Below, piece after piece: positions 14,489-23,328 of a stretch of 47,396 bases of DNA. Source of the stretch: CAINVV01 sp964506325 (lineage in GTDB: Bacteria; Bacteroidota; Bacteroidia; Bacteroidales; Prolixibacteraceae); NCBI GenBank assembly GCA_964506325.1, contig CAZDLO010000016.1, positions 1 to 47,396 on the forward strand, read 5' to 3'. The position numbers were made by a program, and so were the translations under genes. The notes under the pieces are model-generated. The model saw only the letters and a program-made list of their open reading frames with translations. It ran no database searches and had not been told where the DNA came from. How positions within the stretch are numbered: position 1 is the first letter of the stretch; each line of letters starts with the position of its first letter.

Positions 14489-17413
14489 TTATGGCTGATG
14501 GAAAAATGCTTCTGCTGGTATTTCCTGGTTCTCAATTCCAGGTCCACTCCAACAAACGGTGTTAAATTTCCTGGCGCCAAGTTGAAAATATTTCTCCCGG
14601 AGTTTATACTTGCCTTTCTTTAATGCGATGGTTTTTATTCCTCCGCGCATAAATTCTTTTTCATCCAGGTATAAAGTACATCTGTCATTCACTTTGATGG
14701 AGAAAGTATATATTCCATCTGCCGGAATATCCAGGAAACCGGAATAAATATATCCAAAGTAATCCTCCCTTTTGCGGTTGCCGATGGTTAATGTGGGAAT
14801 TATTCCTGTTTCAACAGGGGAGAACTGATCCAATTCATTCTCCTCCATCACATGAGCCTCGTAATAGCTAAAATTCAGTCCTGGTTTAAACTGCCCTTTG
14901 TTACTGTAGTTGGTAAAATTTTCAAATTCAAGTTTTTTCACCACGACTGATACCGGCAGGCTTGACTGCATGCCAGGCCGGAAGGAGGCGAATCTTACCA
15001 GGGTAGTTTGTTCAAGGGTCAGCGGACTTGTATAAAGCCGGGATTGTTCAGTTGGCCTGCTGCCATCGGTCGTATAATATGTTTTTGCAAGCGGGTCATC
15101 ATTCTTAATAGCCACTTCACCGGATTTGAGAAAAAATTCATCTTTTGTAACGGCATAGGGGAGTGATGCCGCTTTATCGTATTTTTCTGTAAAAGGCCTG
15201 TCTTCCCTGGCTGTACCCCAACTTTTACCGGGAACATTACCCATTGTAAAGATTAATTCGCCACCATTCATTATATCCTGATGTGTAATCCATGATTTTG
15301 AATAATGACTTCCATTGAGTGTGGCAGATTGGATGAATTTATTCTCTGCAGAAACACCAATGGCTCTGATTGAAAATTGCCTTCCATTTTGGAGGTTAAT
15401 TCTTACCTGTTCAAACAAAGGGGATCCGATCACATAATTTGCTGAGCCCGGACAGACAGGATAAAATCCCATGGCACTCAAAATGTACCATGCCGACATC
15501 TGACCGCAATCTTCGTTCCCGCTTAAGCCATCGGGCTTATCGTCGTACAATGTATCAATGATCTGCCTGACGATTCCCTGGGTTTTCCACGGAACCCCGG
15601 CATAATTGTACAAATAGGCCATGTGGTGACTCGGCTCGTTGCCATGGGCATATTGTCCGATCAATCCGGACGCATCGATTACATTCAGATCATGTCCCGA
15701 TTTTTTGATGAAAAGAGTATCCATCCAGGCAATAAATTTTTCATCACCTCCGATCAGGTCTATCAGTCCGTTGACATCTTGAGGAGCAAACAGGCTGTAT
15801 TGAAAAGAATTTCCCTCTACAAAATGATCGCTGCCTTCTGCCGGGTCGAAAGGGGTAACCCAATTCCTGTCCGAGTTTTTTGGCCTCATGAACCCGGTGG
15901 TTGGATCATACATATTTCTGTAAAACTGCGAACGGTAGGTGAAGTCCCTGTAGTCCTCCTGTTTGTTGAGTGCTTTGGCCATCTGCGCGACGCTCCAGTC
16001 GTTGTAGGCGTATTCCAGGACCATCGAGACTGAACCACCGGCTTTGTCGGCCGGAATATAGCCAAGATCCTTGTAGTATCCGATTCCTTCCACCCGCTTT
16101 TTCATCGCTTCAAAAGCAAGTTCATAGTCTATCCCTTTGATCCCTTTTACGTATGCGTCCAATATTGCGGAGTGAGTATGGTAACCTATCATTACGGCTG
16201 TATTGTTCCCCGCCAGTTCCCATTGCGGCAAAATGCCGGCGACTCTGTACATTTCAAGAAAGGTTTTGATAAAATCGGCATACCTGGCAGGGTCAATGAT
16301 GGTATACAGGGGCATATTGGCCCTGAAAGTATCCCAGAGGGAAAAAACAGTGTAATTGGTGAATCCGGTGGCGGTGTGTATTTTGTGGTCAATACCCCGG
16401 TAACGGTGGTCAACATCCATGAATTCATTGGGAGCTATTGCGCTATGATACAATGAAGTATAAAAAATTCTCTTTTGCTTTTCTGTTCCTCCTTCCACAT
16501 CAATCCTTGACAAAAAAGTATTCCATTTTTCCCTGGCCAGGGAAGCGATACCGTCAAAATCCCATCCCGGATTTTCTGCTTCAAGGTTTTTCCTGGCACC
16601 GTTGACATCGACGGCAGAAATACCCACTTTTACCATCACCTCTTCATTGCCGGCGGTCCGGAACTGGAAAAATGCGCGGAGGTTTTTCCCTTCTGCTTTT
16701 TTTATTCCGTCCACCAGGGTGTCATTGACGGCGATTCCGCATTTGTTGAAAGGTTTCGAGAATTTTGCATAGAAATAGACAAATTGCTCATCAGCCCACC
16801 GTCTTGATTTCCTGAGGCCTTGTATCTCGGTGTCACTTATGATCTCAATGTTTGATTCAAGCACCTGATCCCTGTTTTTGATATCCAGGATGATATTGGA
16901 TTGATCGGAGGCGGGGAAAGTATAGCGGTGCAACCCCGAGCGCGTTGTGGCAGTCAATTCGGCTTTTATTCCGTCATCATCCAGCATCACACTGTAATAC
17001 CCTGGTGAGGCATGCTCATTATTGTGGCTGAAAGCCGACCGGTATCCGGATTTTGGATCGTTCTCCTCTCCGGGTAGAATCTGAACTTTACCGACAGTAG
17101 GCATTAAAAGAACATCGCAATATTCAGGTGCACCGGTTCCGCTCAAATGGGTATGGCTGAAACCCATGATTGTTTTATCCGAATAATGATACCCGGAAGA
17201 ACCATCCCAGTCTTCCCATCTTGTATCGGGACTGATCTGCACCATGCCAAAGGGTACGACTGCACCGGGGAAAGTGTGGCCGTGTCCCCCGGTTCCGATC
17301 ATGGGATCAGTAAATTGAGTGTAATCCTTTCTCGGTGCGCTTTCGGTGCAGGAAAAAAGTAAAATAATGGTACATAAAAAAGAGATGGAAGAAAGCAGTC
17401 TTGGATGTTTCAT
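14489..17413 (-). CDS. GH92 alpha-mannosidase with PA14-like tail, lipoprotein
   Basis: The frame is open 61 codons further upstream, but ATG at 17413 gives a lipoprotein leader (MKHPRLLSSISFLCTIILLF then SC, Cys22) and 974 residues. GH92 hallmarks: DPMIGTGGHGHTFPGAVVPF, GFSHTHLSGTG, HGNEPSHHMAYLYNYAG (holding the general acid Glu) and GNEDCGQMSAWYILSAMGF. GH92 enzymes are calcium-dependent inverting exo-alpha-mannosidases (1,2-, 1,3-, 1,4- or 1,6-linked); the linkage cannot be read from sequence. After the catalytic part come a chitobiase-C-like segment (YYTTDGSRPTEQSRLY) and a PA14-like domain (GYIYSGFLDIPADGIYTFSI, DRCTLYLDEK), a likely sugar-binding addition. It is divergent from the M14 peptidase gene. 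Cell-surface or periplasmic trimming of N-glycans is the likely role. Confidence 0.93.
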   Translation of the reverse strand: MKHPRLLSSISFLCTIILLFSCTESAPRKDYTQFTDPMIGTGGHGHTFPGAVVPFGMVQISPDTRWEDWDGSSGYHYSDKTIMGFSHTHLSGTGAPEYCDVLLMPTVGKVQILPGEENDPKSGYRSAFSHNNEHASPGYYSVMLDDDGIKAELTATTRSGLHRYTFPASDQSNIILDIKNRDQVLESNIEIISDTEIQGLRKSRRWADEQFVYFYAKFSKPFNKCGIAVNDTLVDGIKKAEGKNLRAFFQFRTAGNEEVMVKVGISAVDVNGARKNLEAENPGWDFDGIASLAREKWNTFLSRIDVEGGTEKQKRIFYTSLYHSAIAPNEFMDVDHRYRGIDHKIHTATGFTNYTVFSLWDTFRANMPLYTIIDPARYADFIKTFLEMYRVAGILPQWELAGNNTAVMIGYHTHSAILDAYVKGIKGIDYELAFEAMKKRVEGIGYYKDLGYIPADKAGGSVSMVLEYAYNDWSVAQMAKALNKQEDYRDFTYRSQFYRNMYDPTTGFMRPKNSDRNWVTPFDPAEGSDHFVEGNSFQYSLFAPQDVNGLIDLIGGDEKFIAWMDTLFIKKSGHDLNVIDASGLIGQYAHGNEPSHHMAYLYNYAGVPWKTQGIVRQIIDTLYDDKPDGLSGNEDCGQMSAWYILSAMGFYPVCPGSANYVIGSPLFEQVRINLQNGRQFSIRAIGVSAENKFIQSATLNGSHYSKSWITHQDIMNGGELIFTMGNVPGKSWGTAREDRPFTEKYDKAASLPYAVTKDEFFLKSGEVAIKNDDPLAKTYYTTDGSRPTEQSRLYTSPLTLEQTTLVRFASFRPGMQSSLPVSVVVKKLEFENFTNYSNKGQFKPGLNFSYYEAHVMEENELDQFSPVETGIIPTLTIGNRKREDYFGYIYSGFLDIPADGIYTFSIKVNDRCTLYLDEKEFMRGGIKTIALKKGKYKLREKYFQLGARKFNTVCWSGPGIENQEIPAEAFFHQP

Positions 17414-17653
17414 TTTTTCAACCTTGTTAAATGTTCGTAGTTGTCCCGGTGCAATGGAATTCAGTAAAAATAGGATTTTCCTGCTATTATCATTGTTTCC
17501 TGTATTTAAAATAGTTCCCGTTGTCCGCGACAAGGTTTCCTGCCTGGATGGACAGTATAATCGGGGGTAATTTTCTGCTGAATCATGTAAAATCAATTTT
17601 GTTATATTAGGATGATCGTTTCATCCTTGATTATTTTCAATCATCACTACACA

Positions 17654-20419
17654 ATGAGCAAAAAATTTATTACAGTCCTCCTGCTTTTCTTAACAGCGTT
17701 CAATTTCTCCTTTGGGCAGAATGTCCCGTCGCCGAAACAACATTTTGGATTTTCACCTGGAGAAGATTACAAATTGGCAACTTACACTCAAACAGCAGCT
17801 TATTTTAGAAAGATTGCCGAAAATTCTGACCGGGTCCGGCTGGTAGATATAGGACTTACTGAAGAAGGCAGGTCTCAATTTATGATGATTGTTTCTTCAC
17901 CGGAGAACATTAATAAATTGAACCATTACAAGGAAATTTCTCAGAAACTGGCACGTGCCGAAAATATTTCTGAGTCAGAAGCCCGGTCCATGGCGATGGA
18001 AGGCAAAGCTGTTGTTTGGATTGACGGTGGACTTCATGCCACCGAAACTGTCGGAACACACCAGCTCATTGAAACAATCTGGCAGCTGGTAAGCAGGAAG
18101 GATGCTGAAACCATCAGGATTCTTAATGATGTAATCATACTTGCAGCTCATGCAAATCCGGATGGACAGGAATTGGTCTCCGGCTGGTACATGCGTAATG
18201 CTGACACCTTGAAAAGATCTTTTTCACTGCTTCCCAGGTTGTATGAGAAATATGCCGGACATGATAACAACCGTGATTTCTACATGATGAACCTGAAGGA
18301 AACCCAAAACATCAGCCGGCAGCTCTATGTTGAATGGTTGCCGCAGGTGGTTTACAATCATCACCAGGCAGGTCCTGCAGGTTCTGTTGTCGCCGGCCCC
18401 CCCTACCGGGACCCCTTTAATTACCAGATTAATCCTCTGGTCATAACAGGAATCGATGCCCTGGGTGCTGCCATGGTAAACAGGTTGAATGCAGAAGGTA
18501 AGCCCGGCTACACACAGCGCGGAGGATCAGTGTTCTCCACCTGGTACAACGGTGGACTTAGGACCACCTCCTATTTTCATAACATGATCGGATTACTCAC
18601 GGAAATTATTGGTCATCCTACACCGTCATCCATCCCCCTCGTTCCCAGCCGGTTGCTTCCCAACGGAAATACTCCCTTCCCGGTAATGCCTCAAAAGTGG
18701 AACTTTAGAAAATCCATTGATTATTCGGTGTCAATGAACTATGCAATACTGGATTATGCCTCCCGTAACCGCGAGCATCTTTTGTACAACATTTATTGTA
18801 TGGGGATCAATTCCATCAAGGCCGGCAGCAGGGATAACTGGACCATCTACCCCAAACGCGTAGAAGCCCTGACAGAGGCCTTCAGGAATGATCCGAAAGG
18901 TAAAAAAAGCAGTAACTCCCGTGCTGAAACCGGCAGGAAAACCCCTGATACACTGCCATTAAAATATTTCCAGGCGTTATTGAGAGATTCCTCTCTGCGG
19001 GATCCGCGGGGGTACATTATTCCTGCTGATCAGCCTGATTTCCCAACAGCGGTTAAGTTTGTCAATTCCCTTGTTCGTTCCGGCATAAGTGTCAGGAGGG
19101 CGACAGCTGATTTTTCTGTCGGAGGCATCAGATACCTTGAAGGATCCTTCATTGTGAAGGCAAACCAGGCTTTTCGTCCGCATATCCTGGATATGTTCGA
19201 GCCCCAGGATCATCCCAATGATTTTTTGTATGCAGGAGGCCCTCCGGTAAAACCCTATGACATTGCAGGATGGACTCCCGTATTTTCAATGGGTGTCCAG
19301 TTTAAAAGAGTACTTGAAGAGTTCGACGGACCGTTCGAACCAATTCCATACGGGGAGATACAGTCGCCGCCAGGTCGTTTCCCCGGGTCGTCTCCTGCTG
19401 CCGGATACATTTTGGATGCAAGGTGCAACAATTCATTCGTGGCAGTGAATGACCTGATTCATTCCGGCGCTACAGTTTACAGGGTCAAAAGTCAACCGGA
19501 TAACAGTCAATGGGCAGAAGGGTCATTCTTTGTTGCAGGAAGCAGGAAGACAAGGCAGGCTCTTGACAGGCTGGCAAAAGAACTGGGTATAAAAGTGTTG
19601 GCTGTTTCGGTACGACCTGCTGTGCTTTCCCAAAAACTGTCAGATTTGCGCATAGGAATATGGGATACCTATGGGGGATCAATTCCATCAGGATGGCTGA
19701 GATGGATCATGGAACAGCACCATTTCGGCTACAAATCAATTTATTCCCGGGAAATCAACGCTGGCAATCTTAAAAAAAAGTATGATGTTCTTGTTTTCGT
19801 CAGCGGGGCCATTCCGCCCTTCTCCCCGTCCAAGTCATCTGCATCGGCTGACACAACAGATATCAATGATATACCTTCAGAATTCAGGTATCAATGGGGA
19901 AAGATAAGTACAGACAGTTCAATAGTCGCACTCAGGGAATTTATGGAGGCCGGCGGCGACGTGGTAACCATCGGAAGAAGTACCAGCCTGGCCTATCACC
20001 TTAAATTGCCTGTGAGAAATGCACTCGTAGAAATGAATAAAGGCAGGGAGACACCCTTGTCGTCAGATAAGTATTACATTCCCGGAAGCATCCTCAGGGT
20101 TAACATCAATAATGTACAACCTTCAGGATGGGGCATGCCTTCTGAAGCTGATGTTTTCTTTGATTCGAGCCCTGTATTCAGTCTCTCCCCTGAGGCAGCC
20201 ATCGGTGGGAAAGTCATCCCTCTGGCATGGTATGGAATGGATTCGCCGCTGAGAAGCGGATGGGCCTTTGGTTCGGGATATTTGCAGAATGGAGTGGCTG
20301 CTTTTGAGGCGAAAGTTGGTTTGGGGAAATTGATCGCCTTCGGACCGGAGATTACATTCCGGGCTCAAACCTGCGGTACTTTCAAATTAATGTTCAACCA
20401 GTTTTATTTCGGGTACTGA
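17654..20419 (+). CDS. Exported M14-type zinc peptidase
   Basis: ATG at 17654 gives a signal peptide (MSKKFITVLLLFLTAFNFSF, then GQ) and 921 residues; the frame is open 14 codons further up. M14 zinc site: His128 and Glu131 in GGLHATETVGTHQ, third ligand in VVYNHHQAG (about 233-240). NPDG (168-171) and HDNNRDFY (203-210) are typical of the family, and a Glu in LLTEIIGHP fits the catalytic base. About 550 further residues after the peptidase domain have no clear family; the last part (IREFMEAGGDVVTIGRST-like region) resembles a glutamine-amidotransferase-like fold seen in related large M14 proteins. It would cleave peptides outside the cytoplasm, possibly the protein part of glycoproteins degraded by the neighbouring mannosidases. 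It is divergent from GH92 over a 240-base gap. Confidence 0.85.
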   Translation: MSKKFITVLLLFLTAFNFSFGQNVPSPKQHFGFSPGEDYKLATYTQTAAYFRKIAENSDRVRLVDIGLTEEGRSQFMMIVSSPENINKLNHYKEISQKLARAENISESEARSMAMEGKAVVWIDGGLHATETVGTHQLIETIWQLVSRKDAETIRILNDVIILAAHANPDGQELVSGWYMRNADTLKRSFSLLPRLYEKYAGHDNNRDFYMMNLKETQNISRQLYVEWLPQVVYNHHQAGPAGSVVAGPPYRDPFNYQINPLVITGIDALGAAMVNRLNAEGKPGYTQRGGSVFSTWYNGGLRTTSYFHNMIGLLTEIIGHPTPSSIPLVPSRLLPNGNTPFPVMPQKWNFRKSIDYSVSMNYAILDYASRNREHLLYNIYCMGINSIKAGSRDNWTIYPKRVEALTEAFRNDPKGKKSSNSRAETGRKTPDTLPLKYFQALLRDSSLRDPRGYIIPADQPDFPTAVKFVNSLVRSGISVRRATADFSVGGIRYLEGSFIVKANQAFRPHILDMFEPQDHPNDFLYAGGPPVKPYDIAGWTPVFSMGVQFKRVLEEFDGPFEPIPYGEIQSPPGRFPGSSPAAGYILDARCNNSFVAVNDLIHSGATVYRVKSQPDNSQWAEGSFFVAGSRKTRQALDRLAKELGIKVLAVSVRPAVLSQKLSDLRIGIWDTYGGSIPSGWLRWIMEQHHFGYKSIYSREINAGNLKKKYDVLVFVSGAIPPFSPSKSSASADTTDINDIPSEFRYQWGKISTDSSIVALREFMEAGGDVVTIGRSTSLAYHLKLPVRNALVEMNKGRETPLSSDKYYIPGSILRVNINNVQPSGWGMPSEADVFFDSSPVFSLSPEAAIGGKVIPLAWYGMDSPLRSGWAFGSGYLQNGVAAFEAKVGLGKLIAFGPEITFRAQTCGTFKLMFNQFYFGY

Positions 20420-20634
20420 TTTGTCGTGATCCGGAGTTATTGTTTTCTGATGGCTATGTTTATGTTACTAAAGTAAGATAGTTTTAATTAATTTTACTTC
20501 AGCTTTATTGTTGAATGGTTGATTAGCCTTCCAAAAAACCAATACATTCATAACCTATGTCTTCATCTATCGCCCCGTTTATTGTCAGCCTGCTGATCAC
20601 GGTTCGTTACCGTAGTTTTGCCAGGATAAATATT

Positions 20635-21927
20635 ATGCCGGAGTTAGAAAACAGGTACAGATACCTCCTGGTTTTTTCCATTTTTCTATTTGTCACTACT
20701 GCGATTTTCTCTGAATCAGTATTTAGTGGCTGGGCCTGGAACTTGTATTTGACCGGGCTTGCTGCCTATTCATTCAATCAAAAGGAGTTTCAATCTTTGC
20801 GTTCATTCCTGGGAGCCTTTATTCCTTTTATTCTTGTAATACTTATCAATGACTTAACCGAGCTCATTAGCAAGGATTTCTACGATACCTCAGAGGCATA
20901 TTTTAAAAGTGCTATTTCTCTTTCCTTTATTTGGATGGCAGCTATTTGGTACAGTCAGAACCGGCAGGCGAAAGCAGCCGAAAAAGAACGTATCAGGCGA
21001 CTGCAGGAAGATGAACTTAACAGGGCAATTGCACGGCGGAAAGTTGAACTGGAGGTTCTTGTGGCAGAACGTACAGCAGAAATTACGAAGCAGAAAGAAG
21101 AGCTGGAAATGGCACTGACAGAGTTGCGGACAACACAGTCACAGCTGATTCAATCCGAAAAAATGGCATCACTTGGTGAACTGACTGCCGGAATTGCACA
21201 CGAAATCCAAAACCCGCTGAATTTTGTCAATAATTTTTCTGAGGTTAGCAATGAACTCCTTGACGAGATGCAGGCTGAAATGGAAAAGGAAAATAACGGT
21301 GAAGCCAGGCTGATTCTGGGAGACTTGAAAATAAATCTTGAAAAAATAAACTATCACGGCAAGCGTGCCGACAATATTGTAAAGGGAATGCTACAGCATT
21401 CCAGGGCCAATACCGGGCAGAAAGAGCTGACTGATATCAATGCATTGGCAGATGAATACCTGAGGCTTGCCTACCACGGACTTAGGGCTAAGGATAAGAC
21501 ATTCAATGCCAAGTTTGAAACACAGCTGGATCCTGCAGTTGATAAAATAAGTGTTGTGCCACAGGATATCGGAAGGGTGATTCTCAATCTTGTGACCAAT
21601 GCATTCTACGTGGTTACGGAAAAAAAGAAGAGGCTTGGTGACTCTTTCAATCCGACAGTTACAATTACCACAAAAAGGACAAAGCGGGAGATTGAAATAG
21701 AGGTTGCCGACAATGGAGACGGCATTCCATCCGGCATACTCGATAAAATTTTCCAACCTTTCTTTACCACTAAACCCACAGGGCAAGGCACCGGATTGGG
21801 CTTGTCGATGTGTTATGAAATCGTAACACAGGGGCATGGCGGGGAGTTAATTGTTGAAACAAAAGAAGGTGAAGGATCGGTTTTCAGGGTCCAACTACCT
21901 CTGGCAAAAGTTGAAAAGAATGGCTAA
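20635..21927 (+). CDS. Membrane sensor histidine kinase
   Basis: An upstream ATG at 20557 is in frame; I prefer 20635 (MPELENRYRYLL) because it leads directly into the first membrane segment, giving 430 residues. Three to four hydrophobic segments lie within the first ~120 residues, then a coiled coil (ERTAEITKQKEELEMALTEL), the phospho-acceptor His in GELTAGIAHEIQNPLNFVNN, and the ATPase boxes NLVTNAF, VADNGDGIP, FQPFFTTKP and GTGLGLSM. No periplasmic sensor domain of any size is present, so it may sense the membrane or a partner protein. Its last 8 bases overlap the next gene (21920), so translation is coupled. It likely phosphorylates both downstream receivers. Confidence 0.93.
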   Translation: MPELENRYRYLLVFSIFLFVTTAIFSESVFSGWAWNLYLTGLAAYSFNQKEFQSLRSFLGAFIPFILVILINDLTELISKDFYDTSEAYFKSAISLSFIWMAAIWYSQNRQAKAAEKERIRRLQEDELNRAIARRKVELEVLVAERTAEITKQKEELEMALTELRTTQSQLIQSEKMASLGELTAGIAHEIQNPLNFVNNFSEVSNELLDEMQAEMEKENNGEARLILGDLKINLEKINYHGKRADNIVKGMLQHSRANTGQKELTDINALADEYLRLAYHGLRAKDKTFNAKFETQLDPAVDKISVVPQDIGRVILNLVTNAFYVVTEKKKRLGDSFNPTVTITTKRTKREIEIEVADNGDGIPSGILDKIFQPFFTTKPTGQGTGLGLSMCYEIVTQGHGGELIVETKEGEGSVFRVQLPLAKVEKNG

Positions 21928-22300
21928 GATATTGGTTGTAGATGATGAAAGAGATATCCAGGTGCTCTTTGAACAACATTTCCGCAAGGAAATAAAAAGA
22001 GGTGAAATCGAATTTGTATTCTCATTTTCAGGGGAAGAAGCCCTTACTTACATCCTTGAACATGAGCAGGGGGCAGTGCTGATACTTTCGGATATCAATA
22101 TGCCCGGAATGAGCGGACTTGAATTGCTTGGGCACATCAAGGCGAAATATTCCAAACCTCCTCCAGTGGTTATGATGATTACCGCCTACAGTGACAGTTA
22201 CAATTACCGGTTGGCCATGCAACTGGGAGCTGACGACTTTCTTACCAAGCCACTGGATTTTAATGCATTGAAAGAGAAATTAAAAGCAATAATCCAATGA
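21920..22300 (+). CDS. Single-domain response regulator
   Basis: 126 residues starting at ATG 21920, inside the end of the kinase gene (8-base overlap); the frame is open further upstream but that would lie inside the kinase. Receiver features: acidic pair in VVDDERD, phospho-acceptor Asp in ILSDINMPGMSG, Thr in MITAYSD and Lys in FLTKPLD. There is no output domain, so it acts by protein contact or as a phosphate sink/relay. Its stop overlaps the next start by four bases (ATGA at 22297-22300). Confidence 0.93.
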   Translation: MAKILVVDDERDIQVLFEQHFRKEIKRGEIEFVFSFSGEEALTYILEHEQGAVLILSDINMPGMSGLELLGHIKAKYSKPPPVVMMITAYSDSYNYRLAMQLGADDFLTKPLDFNALKEKLKAIIQ

Positions 22301-23328
22301 TTAAGATTTTAATTGTCGACGACGAAACTGATCTGGAGATCCTGATCAGGCAAAAATTCCGGAAAAAAATAAGGGAACAGCAGTACGAGTTCATTTTTGC
22401 CATCAACGGTAATGACGCAATGACAAAGATCAACGAATATCCGGATGTTGAGATTGTTTTGAGTGATATTAATATGCCGGAAATGGATGGACTTACCTTG
22501 TTGACAAGGCTCAATGAATTCAATCCTCTGGTAAAAACCGTGATGGTCTCGGCTTATGGCGATATGGAGAATATCAGGAAGGCCATGAATCGGGGAGCCT
22601 TCGATTTTTTAACTAAACCTGTTGATTTTGATGATCTTGAGCTGACCATGGAGAAGACCATCCAGCATGTTAAGCTGCTCCAGGAAACGTTGAAGGCCAT
22701 CAAGGAAAACAATATCCTGAGAATGTACGTCGATGAAAATGTGCTGAACTTCATGGGGAGCCATGAATTTGAGACTTCGATCATGGCCAGCGAGACGGTG
22801 GAGGCAACAGTCGCTTTTGTCGATATCTGCAGTTTTACCTCCATCAGTGAAAGGGAGTCGCCTGATACCGTGGTAAACCTTCTGAACAGGTATTTTGACC
22901 TGATGGTAAATGAAATCATTGCCCAGGAGGGGATCATTGATAAATTCATCGGAGATTGTGTGATGGCTGTCTTCAAAGGACCGTATCACACAGACAGGGC
23001 TATCGAGGCCTGCCTTGCAATCAGGAACCACATTGAATCCTTAAAAGCTGATATTGATTTTATGCCAAAGGTTTCAATCGGGATCAATAGTGGTGAAATG
23101 ATTTCCGGAAACATTGGATCGGCAACTTTAAGGAGATTGGATTATACGGTGATTGGTGATACCGTGAATGTTGCCCAACGGCTGCAAAAGGCGGCCGAAG
23201 CCGGTCAGATTGTGATATCGGAGGATGTATTTGAAAAAGTGAAACAGTCCTTCAACTGCAGGCTGATAGGTCCGGCAATACTGAAAAACAAAACAGAGGA
23301 AGTGCTTTTGTATGAGGTGCTTAATTAA
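22297..23328 (+). CDS. Response regulator-adenylate cyclase (class III)
   Basis: 343 residues. Receiver at about 1-120 (VDDETD, Asp57 in VLSDINMPEMDG, Lys in FLTKPVD). A short helical linker (about 120-150) leads to a class III cyclase domain (165-343). Active-site residues are complete: metal Asp176 (FVDICSFTS) and Asp220 (FIGDC), base-selecting Lys216 and Thr284 (DKFIGD and DYTVIGDTVN), and transition-state Asn291 and Arg295 (VNVAQRL). The Lys/Thr pair is that of class IIIb adenylate cyclases, a group that includes bicarbonate-responsive enzymes. So phosphorylation of Asp57 probably controls cAMP production. It overlaps the preceding regulator by four bases and the next ATG follows its stop codon directly. 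Confidence 0.92.
   Translation: MIKILIVDDETDLEILIRQKFRKKIREQQYEFIFAINGNDAMTKINEYPDVEIVLSDINMPEMDGLTLLTRLNEFNPLVKTVMVSAYGDMENIRKAMNRGAFDFLTKPVDFDDLELTMEKTIQHVKLLQETLKAIKENNILRMYVDENVLNFMGSHEFETSIMASETVEATVAFVDICSFTSISERESPDTVVNLLNRYFDLMVNEIIAQEGIIDKFIGDCVMAVFKGPYHTDRAIEACLAIRNHIESLKADIDFMPKVSIGINSGEMISGNIGSATLRRLDYTVIGDTVNVAQRLQKAAEAGQIVISEDVFEKVKQSFNCRLIGPAILKNKTEEVLLYEVLN

Noticed and set aside
17414..17596. 61-codon N-terminal extension of GH92 copy 1
   Set aside because: It would bury the lipoprotein signal that starts at 17413; the extension has no family likeness.
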